From Pseudonocardia halophobica (GTDB lineage Bacteria; Actinomycetota; Actinomycetes; Mycobacteriales; Pseudonocardiaceae), in NCBI RefSeq assembly GCF_027922425.1, contig NZ_BSFQ01000042.1:1-63320 (forward strand): a DNA stretch of 63,320 nucleotides. The letters are read 5' to 3'. A program made the position numbers and the translations under genes. Under the pieces are notes generated by a model. It did not search any database and had not been told where the DNA came from. It worked only from the letters and a program-made list of their open reading frames with translations. Shown here piece after piece: positions 31,632 through 39,578 of the stretch. Each line of letters starts with the position of its first letter. Within the stretch, counting starts at the first letter, position 1.

Positions 31632-32936
31632 ATGAGCTGGGGATTCGAGAACGACCCCGAGGTCCAGGAGGAGCTCGACTGGGTCGAGGAGTTCGTCCGC
31701 ACCGAGATCGAGCCCGTCGACCAGGTGATCGAGCACGCCTGGAACCCGCGGGACCCGGTGCGCAACGCGCTGATCAAACCCCTGCAGCAGCGGGTCCGTG
31801 AGAAGAAGCTGTGGGCCTGTCACCTGGGCCCGGAGCTGGGTGGGCGCGGCTACGGGCAGCTGCGGCTGGCGCTGCTGAACGAGAAGCTGGGCCGCACCCA
31901 CTCCGGGCCGGTGGTGTTCGGCTGCCAGGCCCCGGACTCCGGCAACGCCGAGATCCTGGCCCACTACGGCACCGACCACCTCAAGAAGACCTACCTCGAG
32001 CCGCTCATCGAGGGCGACATCGTGTCGTGCTTCTCGATGACCGAGCCGCACGGCGGGTCGGACCCGACGGGCTTCCGCACCACCGCCCGTCTCGAGGGCG
32101 ACGAGTGGGTCATCAACGGGGAGAAATGGTTCTCCTCCCACGCCCTGTGGGCGGAGTTCCTGATCGTGATGGCGGTGACCGAGCCGGACGCTCCGGGACA
32201 CAAGTCGATGTCGATGTTCGTCGTGCCCGCGGACACCCCGGGGATCGAGCGGGTCCGAGACGTGTCGGTGTGGGGGCACGACGAGCCGGTCGGCAGCCAC
32301 AACTACCTGCGCTACACCGACGTCCGGGTGCCGGCGGAGAACATCCTCGGCGAGCGCGGCCAGGCCTTCGCCGTGGCCCAGACCCGCCTCGGCGGCGGCC
32401 GCATCCACCACGCGATGCGCACGGTCGGGCTGGTGCAGGCGGCCTTCGAGATGATGAAGCGCCGCGCGGTGTCCCGGACCAGCAAGGGTGAGCGGCTCGC
32501 GGACAAGCAGCTGGTGCAGGAGATGATCGCGGACTCCTGGATCCAGCTCGAGCAGTTCCGGCTGCTGGTGCTGCGCACGGCCTGGCGGATCGACCGGTAC
32601 AACGACTACCGCGAGGTCCGCGCGGACATCTCCGCGGTCAAGGCGGCCATGCCGAAGGTCCTCGCGGACGTCGCCGGGCGGGCCATCCAGGTCCACGGCT
32701 CGCTGGGCATCAGCAAGGAGCTGCCCTTCGGCAAGTGGGTCATGGAGTCCTTCCACATGGGACTCGCCGACGGGGCCACCGAGGTCCACAAGGTCAACCT
32801 CGCCCAGTTCCTGTTGCGCGGCACGGAACCCGACGACGGCCTGTTCCCGCCCTACACCCTCCCCGTCCGTCAGGCAGAGGCCCGCCAGCGGTTCGCCGAC
32901 GTGCTGGCTGCCGTGGACGACGGTGAGCCCGCATGA
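31632..32936 (+). CDS. Acyl-CoA dehydrogenase (larger, FadE/ACAD11-like)
   Basis: 434 residues from ATG 31632. Blocks: ACHLGPELGGRGYGQLRLAL, SCFSMTEPHGGSDPTGFRTT near 132-151, WVINGEKWFSSHALWAEFL, and the C-terminal GSLGISKELPFGKWVMESF. Its stop overlaps the start of a shorter acyl-CoA dehydrogenase. Adjacent unequal acyl-CoA dehydrogenase genes are typical of the alpha2beta2 enzymes of steroid catabolism. Confidence 0.92.
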   Translation: MSWGFENDPEVQEELDWVEEFVRTEIEPVDQVIEHAWNPRDPVRNALIKPLQQRVREKKLWACHLGPELGGRGYGQLRLALLNEKLGRTHSGPVVFGCQAPDSGNAEILAHYGTDHLKKTYLEPLIEGDIVSCFSMTEPHGGSDPTGFRTTARLEGDEWVINGEKWFSSHALWAEFLIVMAVTEPDAPGHKSMSMFVVPADTPGIERVRDVSVWGHDEPVGSHNYLRYTDVRVPAENILGERGQAFAVAQTRLGGGRIHHAMRTVGLVQAAFEMMKRRAVSRTSKGERLADKQLVQEMIADSWIQLEQFRLLVLRTAWRIDRYNDYREVRADISAVKAAMPKVLADVAGRAIQVHGSLGISKELPFGKWVMESFHMGLADGATEVHKVNLAQFLLRGTEPDDGLFPPYTLPVRQAEARQRFADVLAAVDDGEPA

Positions 32937-34009
32937 TCCCCCGGCTCACCCCGGACGCCGACGCCGAGGACCTGCGCGCGGCGGTCCGCGACTTCCTGGC
33001 ACGGCACACCGAACCCGCGCGAGAGCCCGACCGGCCATGGGACCCGACGGTCTGGAAGCGGCTCGCAGGCGAGCTCGGCGTCGTGGCCCTCGACGTCCCG
33101 GAGGCGGCGGGCGGGGCGGGCGCGACCTTCCGCGAGGTCGGCGTGGTCGCCGAGGAGCTGGGCCGGTCCCTGGCCCGACTGCCATGGTTCTCCACGGCGG
33201 TCCTCGGCGTGGGCGTGCTGCTCCACACCGGGGGGAACGACGAGCTGCTCGCCGAGCTGGCCGCGGGATCGACGACCGCGACCCTCGCCGAGCGCGAGGC
33301 GCCGAGCGGGCAGGCCACCCGGGCGGAGGAGGACGCCGGCGGGTGGCGGCTGACCGGGGGCAAGACGCTCGTCGTCGAGGGCGCCACGGCGGACCTGCTG
33401 TTCGCCGTCGCCGCGGTCGACGGGGAGCCCGCGCTCTTCGTCGTCGACGCGGAGGCCGACGGCCTCATCCGCGCGCCGATGCGGGCGCTGGACCCCAATC
33501 GGCAGCTGGCGGACGTGGTGTTCGACCGGACCCCGGCGACGCTGCTCGCCGCCGACGCGCAGGCGGTGCTCGACCGCGTGCACGACCGCGCGGCCTCGGC
33601 GCTGGCCTGCGAGCAGACCGGGGGAGCAGCGGCGGCCCTGGAGCTGTCCGCGACCTATGCGGCACAACGGCTGCAGTTCGGCCGCCCGATCGGCAGCTTC
33701 CAGGCGATCAAGCACCGGTGCGCCGACATGGCCGTGCGGGTGGAGGCGGCCCGCTCGGCGTCGCTCTGGGCCGCGGCCACCGCGGCGGACGATCCCGCGG
33801 AGCTGCCGACCGCCGCGGCCACCGCCGCCCTCGTGTGCGGCGACGCCTACCGCTGGGTCGCCGCCGAGACCGTGCAGGTCCACGGCGGTATCGGCTTCAC
33901 CTGGGAGCACCCCGCGCACCTGCACGTCCGGCGGGCGGCGACGACGGCGGTCCTGGTGGCCGAGCACGCCGCGCACCGGGAGACCCTGCTCGCACGGCTC
34001 GGCATCTGA
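32933..34009 (+). CDS. Acyl-CoA dehydrogenase (smaller partner subunit)
   Basis: 358 residues; the start overlaps the previous stop (ATGA). It has DVPEAAGGAGATFREVGVVA, the flavin region ATLAEREAPSGQATRAEEDA, the C-terminal LQFGRPIGSFQAIKHRCADM and VQVHGGIGFTWEHPAHLHVR. The middle is poorly conserved, as in partner subunits. Probably pairs with the 434-residue product. It ends 30 bases before the FAD dehydrogenase gene. Confidence 0.9.
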   Translation: MIPRLTPDADAEDLRAAVRDFLARHTEPAREPDRPWDPTVWKRLAGELGVVALDVPEAAGGAGATFREVGVVAEELGRSLARLPWFSTAVLGVGVLLHTGGNDELLAELAAGSTTATLAEREAPSGQATRAEEDAGGWRLTGGKTLVVEGATADLLFAVAAVDGEPALFVVDAEADGLIRAPMRALDPNRQLADVVFDRTPATLLAADAQAVLDRVHDRAASALACEQTGGAAAALELSATYAAQRLQFGRPIGSFQAIKHRCADMAVRVEAARSASLWAAATAADDPAELPTAAATAALVCGDAYRWVAAETVQVHGGIGFTWEHPAHLHVRRAATTAVLVAEHAAHRETLLARLGI

Positions 34010-34039
34010 GAACACTTCGACGCAGAGAGGCGACGACGC

Positions 34040-35371
34040 ATGCCCGACGCACCGACCCCGACCGACCCGGTCGACCTCCTCGTCCTCGGCGGCGGCATGG
34101 CGGGCATGACCGCCGCCGCCCGCGCCGCCCGGTCCGGGCTGCGGGTGGCCGTCGTGGAGCGGGCCCCGGAGCTGGGGGGCTCGGCGCAGTTCGCCGGCTA
34201 CCTCTGGACCGCCCCGGACACCGCGACGATGGACGAGATCAACCCGCACGGGGATCCGGAGCTCAAGGCCGCCGTGGTCGGCCGGTTCGCCGACGCCGTC
34301 GCGTTCCTCCGGGACCTGGAGGTCCCCCTTGCGGACGCGGTCACGATCCTGCGGTTCGGCCGCGGCCACGCGTTCGACACCAGCCTCTACATCGACACGT
34401 GCCGGCGAGCCGTGCTCGCCCAGGGGTCGGTCACCACCGGCGCGCAGACCACGAAGCTCACGATCGACGCCGAGGGCCGGGTCTCCGGCGCGGAGCTGCT
34501 CCTCGCAGACGGCTCGACCCGCACCGTGCGGGCCGGCGCGACCCTGCTGGCGACCGGCGGGTTCCAGGCGGACGCGGAGCTGCGTGCGCGGTACGTGCAC
34601 GCGCAGGCCCGGGACGTGGCCCTGCGCTCCAACCCCTGGAGCAGCGGTGCCGGGCTGCGGCTGGCCACGGACGCGGGCGGGGCCGTGACCGGCGAGGGGA
34701 GCGGCTTCTACGGGCACCTGGTCCCGGCCCGCGTGGACCTGGAGCCCGAGCACTTCGTCGACCTCGCCCTCTACTACAGCGAGCACGCGCTGCTGTTCAA
34801 CCTCGCCGGCGAGCGCTTCGTCGACGAGACCGTGGGCGATCACCTGACCACCATGGCGCTGCTCGACCAGCCGGAGGGCCGAGGCCTGCTGGTGACGGAC
34901 GCCCGCGGCTACCGGGAGTACGTCACGGGGTCCTATGTGGAGGGTGCGCCCGCCACCGACAAGCTCGCGCTGGCCCGGCGGAAGGGCGGCCGGTGCGTCG
35001 TCGCCGACGACGCGGACGACTTCCGCGCCATGCCGGAGGAGTGGGGCTACGACGGGGAGCGGATCGCCGACGAGGTGGCCCGGCTCGCCGGCGGGGCGCC
35101 GCCGAGCCCGCCGCGCGCGATCGACCCGCGGCCGCTCGCCGAGGCGCCCTACTACGTCGTCGAGGTCGCGGCCGCGCTCACCTTCCCGTTCGCCGGGATC
35201 CGGATCGACGCGCGGGGACGGGTCCTCGGCGCGTCGGGGGACGTGGTGCCCGGGCTGTACGCGGCGGGATCGGACGTCGGCGGGATCTACGCCGGCGCCT
35301 ACGCGGGCGGCATCGCCGCCGCCGCCGCGACCGGCCTCGCCGCGGCGGACGACGTGGTGAGCGCGAAGTGA
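34040..35371 (+). CDS. FAD-dependent dehydrogenase, fumarate-reductase/KstD superfamily
   Basis: 443 residues. Rossmann motif LLVLGGGMAGMTAAARAARSG near 14-34, FAD-linker GGSAQFAGYLW near 54, GATLLATGGFQADAE near 170, C-terminal GLYAAGSDVGGIYAGAYAGG near 410-429. The fold includes 3-ketosteroid dehydrogenases, tricarballylate dehydrogenase and fumarate reductases; substrate-specific residues are not clear. It would introduce or remove a C=C bond on a ring or side chain. Last gene of the operon before the TetR gene. Confidence 0.87.
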   Translation: MPDAPTPTDPVDLLVLGGGMAGMTAAARAARSGLRVAVVERAPELGGSAQFAGYLWTAPDTATMDEINPHGDPELKAAVVGRFADAVAFLRDLEVPLADAVTILRFGRGHAFDTSLYIDTCRRAVLAQGSVTTGAQTTKLTIDAEGRVSGAELLLADGSTRTVRAGATLLATGGFQADAELRARYVHAQARDVALRSNPWSSGAGLRLATDAGGAVTGEGSGFYGHLVPARVDLEPEHFVDLALYYSEHALLFNLAGERFVDETVGDHLTTMALLDQPEGRGLLVTDARGYREYVTGSYVEGAPATDKLALARRKGGRCVVADDADDFRAMPEEWGYDGERIADEVARLAGGAPPSPPRAIDPRPLAEAPYYVVEVAAALTFPFAGIRIDARGRVLGASGDVVPGLYAAGSDVGGIYAGAYAGGIAAAAATGLAAADDVVSAK

Positions 35372-35423
35372 ACCCGGTTCGGGCACGCGGCTAGGCTGAG
35401 CCACCGGATGAGGGAGTGGTGAC

Positions 35424-36068
35424 GTGAGCATCGAGGCTCTGACCGAGGCGGACGACGGGCCGCGGTCGAAGCGGCCCGCGATCCTGGCCGCGGCCGTGGA
35501 GTGCTTCGGCGAGGTCGGTTACGAGGCCACCAAGTGGTCCGAGGTGGCGGACCGGGTCGGCATCGGGCAGACCGCGCTCTACCACTACTTCGAGTCCAAG
35601 GCGCACTGCCTGCTCACGATCATGCGGCTCGGGCTGCGCAACTCCGACGCCGCGTTCCGCGAGGCCACGGCGGGGGCGTCCAGCTCGTCGGACGCCCTGC
35701 GGGCCGCGGTCGAGGCCGCGTACGCGCTCTCGCCGCAGGAGGTGCAGCAGAACCGCATCCTGCAGAGCAACATCGCCCTGCTGGCCAACGAGCGGGCCTC
35801 GCGCCGCGAGGAGACCGAGCGGCAGGCGTGCCGCGAGCTCGTGGCGCAGGTCGAGCACAACTGGGCGGAGCTGCTCGAACGCGGGATGGCCGCGGGGGAG
35901 TTCCCCCGCCGCGATCCCCAGATGATGGCCCGTAGCCTGCTCGGCCTCGTTGTCGGCGTCTGGCGCTGGTACCGGCCCGGCGGCCCGCTCGAGCTGCGGA
36001 CCATCTCGGACTTCATCACCGGGTGCTGCGTGCGGATGGTGGCGGGTCGGGAGCCGGACGCCGGCTGA
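35424..36068 (+). CDS. TetR-family transcriptional regulator
   Basis: 214 residues from GTG 35424, with a GAGGGAG site. N-terminal helix-turn-helix WSEVADRVGIGQTALYHYFE near 39-58; the ligand domain is entirely helical with a C-terminal YRPGGPLELRTISDFITGCC segment. It lies between the two large operons and is the only TetR-family gene seen. It is the natural candidate to bind the five AACTGAACTCAGCTCAGT-like sites and to release on a CoA thioester. No operator copy precedes its own gene, so it may be co-transcribed with the operon upstream. Confidence 0.88.
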   Translation: MSIEALTEADDGPRSKRPAILAAAVECFGEVGYEATKWSEVADRVGIGQTALYHYFESKAHCLLTIMRLGLRNSDAAFREATAGASSSSDALRAAVEAAYALSPQEVQQNRILQSNIALLANERASRREETERQACRELVAQVEHNWAELLERGMAAGEFPRRDPQMMARSLLGLVVGVWRWYRPGGPLELRTISDFITGCCVRMVAGREPDAG

Positions 36069-36113
36069 ACCCCTTGCCTCCGGGCTCGGGCCTGCCTAGT
36101 CTGAACCAAATCG

Positions 36114-36131
36114 AACTGAACTCAGCTCAGG
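36114..36131. promoter_or_regulatory. TetR-regulon operator copy 5
   Basis: AACTGAACTCAGCTCAGG, 64 bases upstream of the NTF2-type gene at 36195. It matches copy 1 except for the last base. Confidence 0.7.
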
Positions 36132-36194
36132 CTCGCGGAGCGGGTCGGTCGTGGACCCTCCACGCGGGGCCCACCGTCAGGGAGGACGGTCGAC

Positions 36195-36563
36195 ATGATC
36201 ATCGAGGACTACTACGCGCAGCTCGACGGTGCGACGCCGCTGGCGGGGCTCGACCTGGTGGAACCGGACGTCGAGTTCCTGATCGCGCTGCCGGGCCGGG
36301 AGATCACCGGTTCCGGCCGGGCCGATCTCGAGGCGTACATCGCCGGGCGGCCCGCCGTCGGGCGGCGCCACCGGGTCGTGTCCCGCGGAACCGACGGCGA
36401 CGTGGAGATGATCTACGGGATCATCACCGAGGGCGACGGCCGGGGGACCGGCTCGTTCTCCTCAGTGGCGCTGGTGTCGCCGGACAAGCGCCTGGCCCGC
36501 TACCAGGCCTTCTTCCACCCCACGTTCGGGATGTTCCCGCTGCCGACGGGCGGCGCCGCATGA
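36195..36563 (+). CDS. NTF2-like (SnoaL/ketosteroid-isomerase fold) protein
   Basis: 122 residues from ATG 36195, with a GGGAGGA site somewhat upstream. It opens with IIEDYYAQLDGATPLAGLDL, has an EFLIALPGREITGSGRADLE cone-type strand pair and ends with AFFHPTFGMFPLPTGGAA. The fold serves isomerases, cyclases, dehydratases and epoxide hydrolases. The start of the next, related gene overlaps its stop (ATGA). Confidence 0.75.
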   Translation: MIIEDYYAQLDGATPLAGLDLVEPDVEFLIALPGREITGSGRADLEAYIAGRPAVGRRHRVVSRGTDGDVEMIYGIITEGDGRGTGSFSSVALVSPDKRLARYQAFFHPTFGMFPLPTGGAA

Positions 36564-36925
36564 GCGCCCCCTTCCTGGCGAAGTGGTTCGACACCCTCGA
36601 CGGCGGTTCCCCCGACGACATCCTCGACATGATCGCGCCGGACTTCCGCTTCTCGATCGTGTTCGGCACGGGTGGGGAGGCGGCTCGGGACTTCGCGGGC
36701 GGCCGGGAGGCGATGGAGGGCTACCTTCGTCAGCGGGAGAAGGGCGTGCTCACCCACCACGTGTTGTCGTCCTCGACCGTCGGGTCGGACGAGCTGGTCC
36801 TCGGCCAGGCCCGCCGCGGTGGGAAGTTCGAGTCGACGTTCGTGGCCGCGGCCCGGTTGGACGACTCGGGGCGGGTGGTCGGTCTGATGATCGGCCGCTC
36901 CCCGGAGTTCGACATCGAGGCCTGA
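36560..36925 (+). CDS. NTF2-like (SnoaL-type) protein, tandem relative
   Basis: 121 residues. FLAKWFDTLDGGSPDDILDM and DFRFSIVFGTGGEAARDFAG give the same alpha-beta cone opening as its neighbour; GLMIGRSPEFDIEA ends it. Overlapping start and stop with the first suggest the two form a heteromer acting on a single substrate. Catalytic residues cannot be assigned. Confidence 0.72.
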   Translation: MSAPFLAKWFDTLDGGSPDDILDMIAPDFRFSIVFGTGGEAARDFAGGREAMEGYLRQREKGVLTHHVLSSSTVGSDELVLGQARRGGKFESTFVAAARLDDSGRVVGLMIGRSPEFDIEA

Positions 36926-36946
36926 GAGACCCGGAGGAGACCGGAG

Positions 36947-37267
36947 ATGTTCAACCTCGCCCTGCTCGCCGCCCGTCCGTCGGACTGGACCCACGAGCAG
37001 TTCATCACCTGGTGGCGCGGCGAGCACGCCGAGGTGACCTACCCGCTGCCGGGGCTGCGGGCCTGGCGTCACACCGCCGTCTCGAGCGCCCTCGAGCCGC
37101 GATCGGAGGGGTGGGACGGCCTGTCGGTGCTGAGCTTCGACGACGAGCAGGCCGCCCGCGCCGCGCTCGCCAGCGAGGAGTGGGCCGCCGCCGTGCGGCA
37201 CGTCGGCGACATGCGGGGCAGACGGATCGCCCTGCTCGGCGACGAGCGCGAGATGTTCCGGGCCTGA
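36947..37267 (+). CDS. EthD-domain (dimeric alpha/beta barrel) protein
   Basis: 106 residues from ATG 36947, with a GGAGGAGA-type site. FNLALLAARPSDWTHEQFIT and WWRGEHAEVTYPLPGLRAW carry the EthD signature of a histidine-containing helix after the first strand. EthD proteins occur in ether- and polyketide-type degradation or biosynthesis. Two bases separate its stop from the ligase start. Confidence 0.8.
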   Translation: MFNLALLAARPSDWTHEQFITWWRGEHAEVTYPLPGLRAWRHTAVSSALEPRSEGWDGLSVLSFDDEQAARAALASEEWAAAVRHVGDMRGRRIALLGDEREMFRA

Positions 37268-37269
37268 CG

Positions 37270-38754
37270 ATGCGACAGCTCGTTCTGGACCTGGACCGGC
37301 GCGCCGCGGCGGCGCCGGACGACGTCGTCGCGATCGACGCCGACGGGCCGCACCGGCTCGCCGCGATCCTGGAGCAGGGCGCCGTGCTGGCCGCGGCGCT
37401 GCGCGAGGCGACCGGCCCCCGCCCCACGTTGCTGGTGCAGGCGGACAACTCGTGGCGCACCGTCGTCGCCGCCGTGGCAGTGGGCAGGCTCGCGGGCACG
37501 CTCGCCCTGATCAGCAGGCACGCGACTCGGCAGGAGTTCGCCGCGGCGTGCGAGGACATCGACCCGGACGCCGTCGTCGCCGCCCCCGGCATCAGTCGGG
37601 ACTGGGCGGTCGGGCTCCCTGCCGCGGGCGAGGTCCTGGACGGCTGGCGGCTCGCGGCCCGGCCCGCCCGTGACGGCGACCGGTGGCGGGGTGGGGTCGT
37701 CATCGGTCTGACCTCGGGCTCGACCGGCCGCGCCAAGGGTGTCGTGCAGTCCGAGGAGTCGCTGCGCTACGCCGGGCAGGCCACGATCGACGCGGTCGGG
37801 CTACGGCCCGGGGACACGGTCGCCGCACTCGTCCCGCTGTCGTCCGCCGCCGCCGTCTGCTTCGGCCTGTACCTGCCGCTCATGCTCGGCGGGCGTGTGC
37901 TGCTGGCGGACCGCTGGGACCCGGCCGCCGCGGTCGACCTGATGGCCGAGCACGAGGCCCGCTGGACGATGTGCGTGCCCACGATGGCGCTGCAGATGGG
38001 CGGGGCCGCCCGCGAACCGGGCCTGCTGACCGCGATGGCCGCGATGACCGTCGGCGGCGGTCCGATGGACGCGGGCGCGCTGGGTCGGGCCGAGCAGCAC
38101 CTCGGGACGCGCTTCCTGCGGGTCTTCGGGATGTCGGAATGCCTGGGCCACACGACCTCGCTCCCCGGCGACACCGCCGAGAAACGGCTCGGGACCGACG
38201 GCGTCCCCTTCCCGGGCACCGAGCTGCGGGCCGTCGACGAGGGCGGCGCGCCGCTCCCTGCCGGGGCGGCCGGACGGGCCCAGGTGCGCGGCCCCTCGCT
38301 GTTCGAGGGCTACGCGCGGGCCGGGACCGTGGTCCCGCCCGAGCTGACCGCGGACGGGTTCTTCCCGACCGGCGACCTCGTCGAGACCGCCTCGGACGGC
38401 ACGATCTCGATCAAGGGTCGGGAGAAGGACATCATCATCCGCGGCGGGCGCAACATCGACATCACCGAGGTCGAGACCGCGGTGGCCCGCCATCCCCAGG
38501 TCGACCAGGTCTGCGTGGTCCCGGTGCCGGACGAGGTGCTGGGGGAGCGGATCGCGGTCCTGCTGGTCACCGAGCGGGCCGATCTCGACCTCGCCGAGCT
38601 TCAGCGTCACCTCGGCGAGCTCGGCCTGATGAAGGGCAAGTGGCCGGAGTTCGTGTTCCGGGTGGAGGCGCTGCCGCAGAACCGGGTGGGCAAGCTCTCC
38701 CGCCCCGACGCGTCCCGGCTGGCCCGCGAGCTGCGGGACGGGGCCCCGGCGTGA
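37270..38754 (+). CDS. AMP-forming acyl-CoA ligase
   Basis: 494 residues from ATG 37270. AMP-binding loop VIGLTSGSTGRAKGVVQ near 143-159, FRVFGMSECLGHTTSLPG near 284, TGDLVETASDGTISIKGREK near 368, hinge RGGRNIDITEVE and the adenylation lysine in QNRVGKLSRPD near 476. It should activate the imported carboxylic acid to its CoA thioester. Length is slightly short for the family. The stop overlaps the next start (GTGA). Confidence 0.92.
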   Translation: MRQLVLDLDRRAAAAPDDVVAIDADGPHRLAAILEQGAVLAAALREATGPRPTLLVQADNSWRTVVAAVAVGRLAGTLALISRHATRQEFAAACEDIDPDAVVAAPGISRDWAVGLPAAGEVLDGWRLAARPARDGDRWRGGVVIGLTSGSTGRAKGVVQSEESLRYAGQATIDAVGLRPGDTVAALVPLSSAAAVCFGLYLPLMLGGRVLLADRWDPAAAVDLMAEHEARWTMCVPTMALQMGGAAREPGLLTAMAAMTVGGGPMDAGALGRAEQHLGTRFLRVFGMSECLGHTTSLPGDTAEKRLGTDGVPFPGTELRAVDEGGAPLPAGAAGRAQVRGPSLFEGYARAGTVVPPELTADGFFPTGDLVETASDGTISIKGREKDIIIRGGRNIDITEVETAVARHPQVDQVCVVPVPDEVLGERIAVLLVTERADLDLAELQRHLGELGLMKGKWPEFVFRVEALPQNRVGKLSRPDASRLARELRDGAPA

Positions 38755-39518
38755 CGACGGCGGCCCGCCGGTTCGAGGGCTCCGTCGCCGTCGTCACCGG
38801 GGCCGGCTCCGGCCTCGGGGCCGCGGCGGCCGAGCGGCTGGCCGTCGAGGGGGCCACCGTCGCACTGCTCGACCGCGACCTGCGGGCCGTGGCCGAGCTG
38901 GCCGACGAGCTCCCCCACGCCACCGCGCACGAGGTCGACGTGACCGACGCAGTCGCCGTCGACACCGTGATCGACACGGTGGCCGCCCGGCACGGTCGGA
39001 TCGACGCCCTGGTCAACAACGCCGGCGTGGTCGGCCCGCAGGTGCCGGTCCACGAGACGACCGACGCGATCTGGTCGACCGTCATGCGGGTCAACGCCGA
39101 CGGCGCGTTCCACGTGCTGCGCGCGACCCTGCGGACCATGGTCGCGGGCGAGGGCGGTGCCGTGGTGAACATGGCCTCCTCGTCCGGGTTGTCCGGCAAG
39201 CCCAACATGGCGCCGTACAGCTTCTCGAAGGCCGGGATCGTCGGGCTGACCCGCTCCGCGGCCATCGAGTACGCGGCCCGCGGGGTGCGGGTCAATGCCG
39301 TTGCCCCGACCGCCGTCCGTACACCGCTGGTGGAGCGGCACATCCAGAACGCGCCCGACCCGTGCGCGATGGAACGTCTGGTCACCTCCCAGACACCGAT
39401 CCCCGGGCTGCCCACGCCCGCGGACGTCGCCGGGGTGGTGGCGTTCCTGCTCTCCGCCGAGGCCGCGTGGATCACCGGCCTCACCGTGCCTGTCGACGGC
39501 GGGTACCACGCCACCTAG
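38751..39518 (+). CDS. Short-chain dehydrogenase/reductase
   Basis: 255 residues from GTG 38751. TGAGSGLG near 16-23, LLDRDLRAV (NAD-type), NNAG near 90, serine in NMASSSGLSGKPN, YSFSKAGI, VDGGYHAT ending. It is the fifth SDR of the regulon. It precedes the transporter gene by 60 bases. Confidence 0.9.
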   Translation: MTTAARRFEGSVAVVTGAGSGLGAAAAERLAVEGATVALLDRDLRAVAELADELPHATAHEVDVTDAVAVDTVIDTVAARHGRIDALVNNAGVVGPQVPVHETTDAIWSTVMRVNADGAFHVLRATLRTMVAGEGGAVVNMASSSGLSGKPNMAPYSFSKAGIVGLTRSAAIEYAARGVRVNAVAPTAVRTPLVERHIQNAPDPCAMERLVTSQTPIPGLPTPADVAGVVAFLLSAEAAWITGLTVPVDGGYHAT

Positions 39519-39578
39519 CAGTCACCATCCACGACCTACGGGCCACGGCCCGGGTCGACGCAGCGCGAAGGAGCGCCG

